Shown here: positions 57,001-64,000 of the stretch, piece by piece
Numbering within the stretch: position 1 is the first letter of the stretch
Layout of the letters: the number at the start of each line of letters is the position of its first letter
Assembly (NCBI GenBank): GCA_009746045.1
Contig: RPFO01000213.1
Span: forward strand, 12,100,563 to 12,164,562
DNA from: Mesostigma viride
Taxonomy: Eukaryota; Streptophyta; Mesostigmatophyceae; Mesostigmatales; Mesostigmataceae
Direction of reading: 5' to 3'
Length of the DNA stretch: 64,000 nucleotides
The notes under the pieces: model-generated
Seen by the model: the letters and a program-made list of their open reading frames with translations, nothing else
Told to the model about the DNA's origin: nothing
Database searches by the model: none
Translations under genes and position numbers: made by a program

Positions 57001-58751
57001 CCGCGCGTGGAAGCAGACATAGCGGTCCATGCATAGGAAGGCCAGCTTGGAGTAGTCCTCGCCCAGCACCTGAGGGGGGAATGTGTGCAATTGCAAGTGT
57101 ATGCACGGGGGGGGCGGGGCAGCATGTGTGCATGTGTGAGGCGTGCGCGTGCAGTACGAGCATTTTTCCTCAGACGTGACTATCTGGTAGTCCAGGTGTA
57201 CTTGTGTTGCCACCAATATCATCACACCGCTGACCGCTACCACACGCCTAGTATCATAAACCGCCATCGTAGCGTAGTACAACACAGTTGTATTAGTACA
57301 AAAAAATATCATTGTCAATGCCTCCCCCCCCCCCCCCCCCCTCAATCATTACAATATCGTCATCTAGATGTGCTCGTATCGCCACAACAGCAGCCACCCA
57401 TCAACTATTAATAGCGCACCCCCCTCCCTCAATCAATACAATATCGTCGTCTAGATGTGCTCGTATCGCCACAACAGCAGCCACCCATCAACTATTAACA
57501 GCGCGCGCCCGATTCCCTGCTTACCTCAAACGTGACGATCTCGTGGTCCAGGCGGCTTAGTACTGTCATGCTACTAAAAGACAACGGCGCCATATGAACA
57601 ATAAGGGTGTCCTATTACCTCAAATGTGACGATCTCGTGGTCCAGGTGGCGTTCAAACTTTAGCGCCAGCTGGCTGAGCTCGTACACCTTGACCTGCGGG
57701 GGGTACGTGCCTGCACGCACAGCCAGAGGAGTCGGGTGTGTGGACGTCATATTATCAATCCCTAGCTTGCAGTATTGCAGTCAATTTTCCAACAACCATT
57801 ATGCAGGCGATCTCCCTGAAGTGTGGGAGGACAGACGGCATACATGAATGGATGGCAGACGCAACGATACACACTTCAATTAGGGAGAAACAGGCATCAG
57901 TCAGATCACCGCTATGATAAAAATAAACCATATTATTCCCACAGGGCACACAGACCTGATGCCACCAGGTACTGCCCATCGGGTGTGGACGTAATGTGGG
58001 ACGCCGAGGTGTTGAAGTGGAAGTCCTGCACCAGCTCTATGCGGCGAAGGTAGCCTGCGTGCGTGCCACGATGACGATACCAGCACATCGATATCATCAG
58101 GTCAGGTTCAGGAGACATCCAATTCATTGGAGGCGACAGAGAAAGGGCGCTCCACAGCCGAAGCGCGCGCCCCGGTTAACTGCCGCTATTAGCTGTCTGC
58201 ATGTTAACTGCCGCGCGCCCTGGCTAACTGCCTTTATTAACTGTCTGCATGTTAACTGGGAGAGAAACGGCACCCACTCCTAGCAAACGCAACACCGCTG
58301 TCGTACGACACCTGTTAACAGCACGCTAGGTCAATGAGGAACCATTTGCTGGACTTGCAGTTGATAGAAGCATGACGGTGGCGAAATGCCGATCTCTACC
58401 ATACCATGGCTTGAGGGCTAGCATGTCACAGACATGATGCTTCAAAAACTGCGCCAATTAACGAACTGAAAAATCACTATGCCGGCACGCCGTGACCTGG
58501 GGATTGCTGTCTTTCCGGTTTCAGGTTCTGCAAAAAGTAATCCAAGGGGGTGACGTGGCCCGAGTCCACCCTGCATTGAAGAGCTAGCCATCCTATTAAA
58601 TGATCAAAATGCATAATGCCAACCAACCTTCGTCTTTGCGTAGGGAGCGCTTCTTCTTCTCGTCCAGCCAGCCAGGAATGCTTTTCCCGCTGCTAACATT
58701 ATACACCTTCACCCCGTTCACAGCGGTGACCTTGAGCGAGCCGTAACTCAT
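30059..58751 (-). CDS. NOL10: NOL10/Enp2-family nucleolar WD40 protein, complete, 14 exons
   Basis: NOL10 (yeast Enp2) is an essential nucleolar factor for 18S rRNA processing in the small-subunit processome. Exons in transcription order: 58751-58628, 58054-57956, 57710-57619, 57069-56969, 56143-56053, 55236-55178, 53833-53683, 53010-52942, 52489-52325, 51843-51673, 50747-50496, 32264-32109, 31230-30965, 30518-30059. All phases agree and the sum is 752 codons (751 residues; human 688). Landmarks: [16 protein letters not shown] at the N-terminus, [38 protein letters not shown] joining [80 protein letters not shown], an acidic stretch ([13 protein letters not shown]), [20 protein letters not shown] and a long RG/GGR tail. 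Intron 6 has a GC donor. Intron 11 is 18.2 kb, nearly all minisatellite. The family call is very secure. Confidence 0.97.
31219..31790. repeat. Tandem echoes of the NOL10 exon 13 start (intron 12)
   Basis: The exon 13 acceptor edge (plus-strand GATCTCAAAGTCCTGCAG, 31219-31236) recurs at about 31304, 31387, 31463, 31525, 31619, 31681 and 31771 with increasing divergence. The first two repeats also share the following ~65 bp (GGTTGGGGAGGGTACACGAT, GGGTTTAGGGTATGCAATG). The copy at 31304 keeps the acceptor and first exon bases intact and could act as an alternative 3' splice site. Confidence 0.88.
31828..32025. repeat. Echoes of the NOL10 exon 12 end (intron 12)
   Basis: The exon 12 donor edge (plus-strand CACCTTGTTGGTGAACATGG, about 32105) recurs at about 31830 (CACCTTGTTGGTGAACAGG), 31925 (CACCTCGTTGGTGAGCACG) and 32003 (CACCTTGTTCATGAACCTGG), spaced about 80-100 bp. 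Each carries the last codons of the exon plus the GTG donor in decayed form. Confidence 0.82.
32614..50152. repeat. 57 bp minisatellite, 308 tandem units, inside NOL10 intron 11
   Basis: The unit begins CCCTTCTAAAATGGTGAGAA, continues CATCCTCTTGCTGCGG and TGCAGAGACAGCCCTTTCCC, and is 57 bp. Span is 17,539 bp. Eight units are 2 bp short (GAGAGCCC in place of GAGACAGCCC, at about 33226, 33908, 34248, 34759, 35384, 35894, 47406, 49912) and one is 1 bp short (about 35725); adding those 17 bp gives exactly 308 x 57. Units at both edges differ (AAGATCC, GAGGGAGCCC, ACAACCC), while the centre is almost uniform, as expected from unequal exchange or gene conversion. With a 19-codon period and no stop, it gives giant artefactual frames on both strands. 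No spacers are present, so it is not a CRISPR-like array. Confidence 0.99.
50180..50430. repeat. Echoes of the NOL10 exon 11 end, ~108 bp spacing
   Basis: The exon 11 donor edge (plus-strand CGTACCGTGATGCGGGTCGC, about 50491, continuing CTCGAGCCTCTCCTGCACC) is repeated in decayed form at about 50383 (CGTACCGCGATACGTGTGGC, CTCAAGCCTCTCACACC), 50275 (CGTATGGTGTTGGGCTATGC, CTCGAGCCGC) and about 50180. These lie between exon 11 and the minisatellite. Confidence 0.82.
50815..50860 (-). repeat. Echo of the NOL10 exon 11 start
   Basis: Minus-strand translation gives [10 protein letters not shown] after a CCCAG acceptor, against [10 protein letters not shown] at the true exon 11 start (50747). The copy lies about 110 bp upstream in the transcript and loses similarity after about 10 codons. 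It could act as an alternative acceptor but would disrupt the protein. Confidence 0.75.
51060..51096. repeat. Echo of the NOL10 exon 10 end
   Basis: Plus-strand TGTGGTGTTCTCCAGCCATG followed by AGCACCCACG resembles the exon 10 donor edge at 51673-51705 (CGTGAGGTTCTCCAGGAACG followed by AGCACCAGCG). Confidence 0.6.
51340..51670. repeat. ~61 bp tandem repeats adjoining exon 10 (intron 10)
   Basis: Units of CACCCACCGATAGTACCAAC, AATGACAACACCAAGGGC and TATTACCCTTATCACCAG recur about five times up to the exon 10 donor at 51672. The CACCCACCG portion is the donor side of exon 10, so the array includes the splice-site edge. Confidence 0.88.
51991..52052. repeat. 20 bp tandem repeat (intron 9)
   Basis: GGAGATGCTACAGGCTATNT occurs three times in succession. 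Confidence 0.85.
52086..52290. repeat. Echoes of the NOL10 exon 9 end (intron 9)
   Basis: The exon 9 donor edge GTGTCCGGGCTCCAAATC (about 52326) recurs as GTGTCCGGGTTCCACATC (about 52095), ATGTCCGGCTTTGACATG (about 52169) and GTTCAGGTTCCCAAAGC (about 52252). Two of them are followed by GGCATGCAACACTG. Spacing is about 75-85 bp. Confidence 0.75.
52505..52735. repeat. ~112 bp tandem duplication (intron 8)
   Basis: G-rich run, then TTGCAATTGACCGGGCCGTA, TAGAG, AAAGCAGGACTTTGCT, repeated as TTGCAACCGACCGGGACGTG, TAGAG, AAAGCAGAACATTGCT. The G-run side adjoins the exon 9 acceptor. Confidence 0.75.
53479..53632. repeat. (CA)-rich variant microsatellite (intron 7)
   Basis: A CACACA tract interspersed with CATACA, ACGCAC and AAACGC words, about 150 bp, close to the exon 7 donor. 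It gives spurious Thr-His and Cys-Val frames. Confidence 0.92.
54164..54250 (-). repeat. Echo of the NOL10 exon 7 start (intron 6)
   Basis: The minus strand reads [19 protein letters not shown], against [15 protein letters not shown] at the true exon 7 start (53833). Preceding intron bases also align (GGCAATGGCTGCC against GGCAATGCTACCC). This is a decayed duplicate of the acceptor plus about 15 codons. Confidence 0.7.
54306..54492. repeat. ~42 bp tandem repeat (intron 6)
   Basis: About four to five units of ACACCCACAGCACGATGGAT, CGGGGGTTATAAATAGAAAG. No similarity to neighbouring exons noticed. Confidence 0.9.
54641..54775. repeat. ~70 bp tandem duplication (intron 6)
   Basis: CAAGGGCTTGCTCCCGCGTA, GCCTGG, ATGATGGTCATGGTCACT occurs twice, followed by extra GTCACTGT words. 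Confidence 0.9.
55076..55106 (-). repeat. Echo of the NOL10 exon 6 end, including the GC donor
   Basis: Plus-strand AACTTGCCTTCTCGTGCACA, CGTT matches the exon 6 donor edge at 55173-55194 (GACTTGCCTTCTCGTGCACA, CGTT). Read as transcript, both keep GAGAAG/GCAAGT, so the unusual GC donor was duplicated too. Confidence 0.85.
55948..55976 (-). repeat. Echo of the NOL10 exon 5 end (intron 5)
   Basis: CACCTGCTCCAGGTCGATGC matches CACCTGCTCCAGGTTGATGC at the exon 5 donor (about 56050). The echo keeps the GTG donor. Confidence 0.75.
56221..56390 (-). repeat. Two echoes of the NOL10 exon 5 start, ~115-120 bp spacing
   Basis: The acceptor edge of exon 5 (plus-strand ACATGGACCGGCCCTGCCTG, about 56128) recurs as ACATCGACCGGCCCTGCCTG at 56240 and ACATCAGACCGGACCTGTCT at 56360. 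The intervening ~115 bp (GGCAGACAGCGGCC, GGCATCAGCACAT and similar) also repeat. Confidence 0.85.
56637..56790. repeat. 33 bp tandem repeat, five units (intron 4)
   Basis: GGGGGCATGGACAGCCACTT, AGAACAATAACAA repeated; the last two units are variant. Confidence 0.95.
57165..57562. repeat. Echoes of the NOL10 exon 3 end plus ~86 bp tandem duplication (intron 3)
   Basis: The exon 3 donor edge (TTACCTCAAATGTGACGATC, TCGTGGTCCAGG, 57615-57645) recurs at 57529-57560 (TTACCTCAAACGTGACGATC, TCGTGGTCCAGG). A degraded copy occurs at about 57168-57195 (CCTCAGACGTGACTATCTGG). Between them a unit with CAATATCGTCGTCTAGATGT, GCTCGTATCGCCACAACAGC and CACCCATCAACTATTAA is duplicated (57350 and 57436). The 57535 copy keeps an intact donor and LDHEIVTFE coding sense. 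Confidence 0.87.
58175..58262. repeat. ~46 bp tandem duplication (intron 1)
   Basis: GTTAACTGCCGCTATTAGCT, GTCTGCATGTTAACTG is followed by GCTAACTGCCTTTATTAACT, GTCTGCATGTTAACTG. Confidence 0.85.
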
Positions 58752-59531
58752 TTTATCAACCCTTAATGCTAACTTAATTTAATTTAATGGGAGCGCATAT
58801 TTACTGCCCAGCTAAACGCCGCCATTGCTGGCTGAAAAATTGTTAGGTCGAAGACGCCACTGTCCTTTTATTTCGTTGCATTCTCGACGTAATCTTAATG
58901 CTGCCACCGGGGGGTGGAAGTCGGCTGGCCGCCGGCCGGCCAAGCCTTACAGGTAAGCTACGGCGTATAATATCTATACGTATACAGTATATCTAAATAT
59001 AGTATATAGCCTGGCCTGGATCCGGCTGGCTCCGTACTCCCAGGCAGGGCCGCCTACGGTTAACCCTGGCACGGTGTGGGAGCCCAGTAACAAATGGTGC
59101 GCGAGCTTTGACGTGGCGACGTGATGTCATGCAGCCGAGCTGGCATGCCAGGCCCTGGAGTTTGGATCCGTTCCGTTCATGTCCGTCCATGCTAGGAGCC
59201 CGCACCAGGCTCGCGCGAGAATGCCCGCAGTAGTTAATTGGTGGTTATTACCTGTCGGCCATGGCTGTGTCGCCCAGTCGGTCTCGCCTGCTTGCACGCT
59301 CGTTTTTCCACAGCCATCGCCTGTTCTATCGTGACCGCCATTGATGTAGACATTGCCATAGAAACAGATGAAAACCTGCGATTAGCCGCTCTAAAATTGG
59401 TGCAAGTGTGATTGTTGAGATAGAAGTGAATGGTGCGCTTTATTCACAAACCACTCGACAGAATGCATCGGGCCCAGGAAATGAGATTATTAGACGGATG
59501 TTAAAAGCCTGGACTTGGATAGTAGGGCTGG
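58752..59531. promoter_or_regulatory. Divergent intergenic region between NOL10 and NUS1-like genes
   Basis: 780 bp separates the two start codons, which point away from each other. It holds an AT-rich stretch (TATAATATCTATACGTATAC, about 58965-58990), a strong GC palindrome (GGCCGCCGGCCGGCC, about 58930) and TTAATTTAATTTAATGG next to NOL10. No definite core promoter can be assigned. Shared or overlapping regulation is plausible. Confidence 0.45.
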
Positions 59532-62500
59532 ATGCAGTCCTCTCGTCCGCTGCTGTACGTGGCGAAACTCATCCTCGTGCTCGTGCACTGGATCGTCTTC
59601 GCGGAAGAGAATTGTGTGCAGCTATGGAGGCGGCTCAAGCGGAGTATAGGATGGAGGGAAGAAGTTCTCCCTATTCCCTGGGATGAGAAAACCCTTTTTG
59701 GGAGCTCCGACTGCCAGAAAGAACTCAAACCGTCGCTTGGCGCGTCAGCATCCGTAGCTGAGAAATCCTCGAAGGGAACTGTCAATGCTCGGCCAGGCCC
59801 GCCACGAAACCTGGGCATTGTTCTTTCGGAATGGGACCGCTCCGATTGCCGGCAGCAGCTGGCCTCGTTGTCGGCTTTATTGGTGTGGTGTTCGGAGGTC
59901 GCGGTTCGCCACGTGTCCGTCTACGAACCCTCAGGTCAGTACCTAATGTCAGCTTCCTTTGATCTAGCATTTTCTCTCGTGCTGCTCGCTCTGCAGCCGC
60001 ACGCGACTAATCTGAAAGGGATGCCCGTTGATTCTAAACCATGTAGCCTAATGGAGCCATCACCTGTAGTACAGTGCGTCGCCTCCTCCATGACAGAGTG
60101 CTGCTTATTCCTGCACCAGGTGCTGGCACGCTATGGTGTCCTCATCTTGCGCGCTGCAGTGTCCTGCCTTGCTCAGTGTTGTTGGCGCGGTCTTGCATGA
60201 GTAGCATCGACCACGCCAATAGCAGCACTGTGTGGTACTATTAAGCGCCCACAGCAGCACGCTACCCTCTCTATGCCAATATCCAGCACTGTACAGTGCA
60301 GCACCGTTCAGCACACATGCGGACGGAACAGTACACATGCTGACTGAGCATGCGGACACTCGGCACACATTGCTGACGCAGACAGGCCCGACTCTCTGAT
60401 ACAGTTGCGCATACACCACTCTCCATACATGCGTGGCTGCACATGCTCCATGTTCCGCACACGGTCGGGTGCACATGCTCGCTCCGCACACGCTCGGTTG
60501 CACATGCTCCACACACCAAAGGATATGCCCCAATGAACATGCCCAACACGGCACTATATGCATTCATTGATAATGATAAAATGCGGAGGTGAGATCGGCA
60601 TGCAACATAAGGAAACTATAAATAGTATAGTGAACCTGACATGCCTGTGACTTTGCACATGGGACATGCGCCACTTGGCACAGCCATCACGACATGCTTC
60701 ATCCATCCATAGGATGCGAGTGCTCTCCCGTTCATGATTGCTGGCAACACAGACGTGCCGCCACAGGCAGGCCGCCCACCCAGTGTGGGGGTGAACATAT
60801 AGGGGTTGATGCAGGGATAGCACATGGCGCAGAATGTCGCCTTTGCTCATGCTTTCGAGCCTAGGATGCAAGCATCATGAGACGTGGCTCGATGGTATGT
60901 TAGTTATTCCTACCAGTATGCAAGTATGTAGGTCATTCCTACTGGTACGCAAGTATGTAAGTCATTCCTACTAGTAAGCAAGTATGTAGGTTTTTCCTAC
61001 TAGTAAGCAAGTATGGAAGTTACTCCTACTAGTATGCAAGTATGTAGGTTTTTCCTACTGGTAAGCAAGTAATTCCAGGACAAGTGCCTGTGAGCAAACA
61101 AGCCCAGGAGGAGATGGCCGTTTACCGCCATCCCTCCCACCCAACGCCGCCCACTCACTTCTTTCCCATGGCGACTGGCTGGCTGGGGCAGGGGCGCACA
61201 AGACTTGGGCTTATGACATCAACTGTCACGCCGGTCGTAGGAGTACAACTAGAAACCCCGGACGACCGAAACCCCCTGCCGTGTCTCTTGTCCTTCAAGG
61301 CATCGAGTGGCCCTCTGGTGCAGTAGTAAGGACCCTCCTCTACTATCTATTTTTGGAACCCGACCCCTCTGGGGGGTTTGCCTTGTGAGGCGCTGGTTCT
61401 AGCCAGCCTGTGCGAGCTCAGGCGGACCACATGGACTTTTTCTGTGGCTGGCTGCCTGAATGGAACTGCAAGGGAAAGCCGATGCTACTAGTACCAACTG
61501 CCTAGCACACAACTTGTCTCATGGTTGTCTCATGCATACTGCTAGTACCTGTCACGGCTGAGCTGTGGGGGATTGCCCCCTCTGCACCCGTTCATGCGCT
61601 CACGTGTCTCACCCACCCAACGCCCCGCCTTGCTGTCGTTTCTCTTTTGGTCTGTTCTGCTCTCTTTGTCGCTTTCTGCCCTTTTCCTCGCAACGAATGC
61701 AGGCGAGCTCAAGAGGGACTGGCAGCGGCTGCAAGTGGAGGTCTCCGCACGCTGCGCGGCCCACAACGCCAGCCGAGGGGTGACAAATACCAGCAGTAAA
61801 AACACAAGAAGCTGGCGTGCTTCTTGCCAGCAACAGGACAGCACAAAAAATGAGCAGGCGCTCTCTGGAGCAGTCGGCAGCTTGCAAGGAAGACGTCTGG
61901 TCATTCTTGTAGAGGACCCCTCCGGCTCTCCGTCGTGCCACCCATTGGGTAACCCATTGGGCAGGCCGGTAGACACCCAGCCAGGCAATGGCTATGGGAG
62001 GGAGGCAAGTGCCTGGCCCGGCGGCGACTCATCGTCGCCATCCAGCCTGCCAAGGCCATGTGTGGCTGCCAGCAACCGTCACGGGTGCGATTGCATGGGT
62101 CACACACGGTTGGCCCCAGTCAGGGATCTCACAGCCATCAATAGTGCAGCCCTTAACAGCCCCAGTGCTGGCTGTCCCGCCATCCGTGGTGACATCAGCA
62201 GTAGCATCCGAAGTGACAGTGACATGGACAGGGCCGCCAAGCACGGCCACCGCAGCGGGTTGGCCGACAACGGCGATGCAAAGGGGGCTGCCGTCTCGGG
62301 CCCGGATGGTTCCCCCGTGGCCGTGTCAGGTGTCAGAACGAATGGGAGCATGACCGGTCGGGGAGGCGCGCCCCTGGGGCACGCCAATGGGCGTGGGAGC
62401 GAGGCGGACCAAGGGGAGGAGGGGCGCCATGGGGAGGAGGGGGTTCAAGGGGATGAGGGCGGTCAAGGGGAGGAGGGGACGAAGGGTCTGCGCCGGCGGC

Positions 62501-63586
62501 GCGGGACCAAGAAAGAGCCTGTGGTCGCCCTCGAAGACGGGCCGGTTTCAGGGGGAAGGGGCAGCAGTGGTAACTGTACGGATGCCAGCAGTAGGAAGGG
62601 CGCGAGTATGATGGAGGAGCTCTCCTCGTGCCGCGATGGCGGTGGGCATGAGCGGTGGTTGCCTTCGCGAGGCATCGACCACTGCCAGGGCGCGGACGCG
62701 AGGGCGGAGGGGCATGCCAGGGACCCTGGCCACGGGGACGCATGCCATTGCCATGGTGACCGAGGTAGCAACGGAGCAGCCTGCAACGGAGACGTGGACG
62801 ACATGGGGGCGGGCACCATTCAAGGGTGTTTGAGAGCTGCCCTAGGGGACGCGGTGCACGGCAGCGCGGGGCGGTCGGGGGGCGCGCATGGATGCGGCTG
62901 CGACGGGAGGAAGCTGGGGCATGGTTGTCACGATGGCGGGGGCTTTCATGCGGTCACGGGGGGACCTGGGATGGCAGTTCTAGGTCATGTCTCCTCAGGT
63001 TCTCGCGAGCGAACAGACGGAGCTGCGCCAGCTGGCAGGGGCGAACACGAGGACTTGGACGTAAAAGACTTGCATGTTGTACCCGGCGGCCCACCAGCAA
63101 CGGACGCGCCTCCCGCATCATTAGGCCAAGAGTGGGTCATACGCGTCCGGGTCCTGAGCGAGGCGGACGGCCACGAGGCGATCGCGGCGACGGTGCGAGA
63201 CATATGCGCGCACATGGCAGGACGCGGTGGTGGAAGCCAGCCGGAGGGGCAGGACCAGGGGGAGGTGAAATACCACACGCAGGGGCAAGGCCAGGGCAAA
63301 GGGAAGGGGCAGGACAAGGGCCAGGGCAAGGGGCAGGGCGGCGGAGACGCTACCAATAATCTATCCTGCGGCCGGGAAGGCTTAGACCCCGCAGCATCGA
63401 CCGGGCAGCATAGTACGGAACCAGTGGAGGGCTTGTCAGGGCTTGCCTTGGAGCTTGGTGGGGCTGCCGTCTGCCACCCAGGGGAAGGCTGCGCCAACCC
63501 TAGGGAGTACCCTGGCGCTGGCCCCAGCACGTCGACCACCCACTGGATGGAGGTCCCTGAGATCGAGACGTGGCTGGACGAGAGAG
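59532..63586 (+). CDS. NUS1: NUS1/Nogo-B-receptor-like cis-prenyltransferase subunit, 3' end outside window
   Basis: NUS1 is the non-catalytic partner of dehydrodolichyl diphosphate synthase at the ER membrane, needed for dolichol. Exon 1 (59532-59934, phase 1) starts at an ATG. It has a hydrophobic helix (LLYVAKLILVLVHWIVFA), then the conserved PRNLGIVLSEWD and ALLVWCSEVAVRHVSVYEPS, as in the family (LGLV, WC, SVYD). Exon 2 starts at 61703 and restores the frame as SGELKRDWQRLQVEVSARC. After about 450 residues of low-complexity sequence it resumes with EWVIRVRVLSEADGHEAI, AATVRDICAHMAG, matching the LAVKVLSPEDGK.DIV.AA block. A strong donor (GAGAG/GTGAGT) ends it at 63586. The PDL..FG and C-terminal RxG-equivalent regions are not seen and should lie beyond the window. 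The insertion is Gly/Asp/His/Cys-rich and might be partly spliced out. Confidence 0.82.
60290..60515. repeat. Degenerate repeats of CACATGCTC/GCACAC words (NUS1 intron)
   Basis: The intron 59935-61702 carries many imperfect copies of GCACACATGC, GCACATGCTC and CGCACACGCTCGG. No coding sense. Confidence 0.6.
60896..61078. repeat. ~32 bp tandem repeat, six units (NUS1 intron)
   Basis: Units such as ATTCCTACTAGTAAGCAAGT, ATGTAGGTTTT recur about six times with variation (CCTACCAGT, CCTACTGGT, CCTACTAGT). Confidence 0.92.
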
Positions 63587-64000
63587 GTGAGTTTGAGGGA
63601 CAAGCCAGGCCACCCGAGGAAGCGTTCTTCTGCCTGCGCTTATGAGCGCTCTACTTCCGTACCCAATTAAGCATTCCACTTAGGCTTGCAACTAGGCAGT
63701 GAGTTCAGAAGACGCATGTTGGTCGGAGTTGTCTGCCACACGTGCGGTTACTGTACCTAGGGACGGTTACCAACCTGGTTGCTACCAGCCTGCCCACTGA
63801 TGGATGCCCGTATGTACTTCTATGCTTGTAGTACGGGGGTCTCTGGCTGCTAGCACACGCCAGCAATCGACCTCTCTGTTACGTTGGTAGAACCAGGAGG
63901 CCCATGCGCAAACATGCCTGTTTCGTCTAGCCCGGTGCCCCCGGTTCCCTTGCATGCTTGTCTCCTAATAAACGTGCGCAAGCATGCTTGTCTCCTAGTA
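63587..64000. other. Probable intron of the NUS1-like gene; no exon recognised
   Basis: Follows the GTGAGT donor. The exon 2 frame stays open only to a stop at 63643. A GCATGCTTGTCTCCTA word occurs twice at the window end (about 63954 and 63984). The expected C-terminal NUS1 motifs are not found here. Confidence 0.45.

Overview
This is a nuclear genomic window from a eukaryote. The protein genes are split into many exons with GT-AG introns (one GC-AG), transposable elements are frequent, and there is nothing bacterial in the layout. A TGTAA motif, the usual green-algal poly(A) signal, lies 35 bases after the stop of the best-defined gene. That gene also has plant-like wording ([10 protein letters not shown]) and a glycine/arginine-rich tail. 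A green alga is the best guess, at moderate confidence; the species cannot be named from the sequence.

Layout. (1) 1-2,700: two copies of a ~190 bp repeat carrying TGTAATAAA, then mostly unassigned sequence with two weak first-exon candidates. (2) ~4,350-19,603, plus strand: a WD40-repeat protein gene, 5' end uncertain, with ten exons I could join in frame. Its introns hold an unrecognised block between direct repeats (5.3-8.4 kb), a dispersed repeat (9.36-9.76 kb), a 4,008 bp piggyBac-type transposon with TTAA target sites and terminal inverted repeats (14,101-18,108), and a 272 bp (TTC)n tract. (3) 19.6-29.7 kb: an intergenic transposon graveyard with LINE reverse-transcriptase pieces on both strands, LINE ORF1-like pieces, a dispersed repeat in direct and inverted copies, a (TTAA)n tract, and a 248 bp non-autonomous inverted-repeat element with a 4 bp target duplication. 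(4) 30,059-58,751, minus strand: a complete 14-exon gene for NOL10/Enp2, the WD40 ribosome-biogenesis factor. I reconstructed it in frame as 751 residues. (5) 59,532 to beyond the window, plus strand: a NUS1/Nogo-B-receptor-like subunit of cis-prenyltransferase, divergent from NOL10 across 780 bp, with a very large low-complexity insertion and its 3' end outside the window.

The main surprise is in NOL10. Intron 11 (32,265-50,495, 18.2 kb) is almost entirely one minisatellite: 17,539 bp of a 57 bp unit. The length equals exactly 308 units once eight 2-bp-short and one 1-bp-short variants are counted. The unit is 19 codons long without stops, which creates spurious open frames of up to 3,846 codons.

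Separately, most NOL10 introns contain decaying tandem copies of the adjoining exon edge together with its splice site ('exon echoes'). This suggests that introns in this gene have grown by repeated tandem duplication across splice junctions. NOL10 (nucleolar pre-rRNA processing) and NUS1 (dolichol synthesis at the ER) are unrelated housekeeping functions that may share a promoter region.
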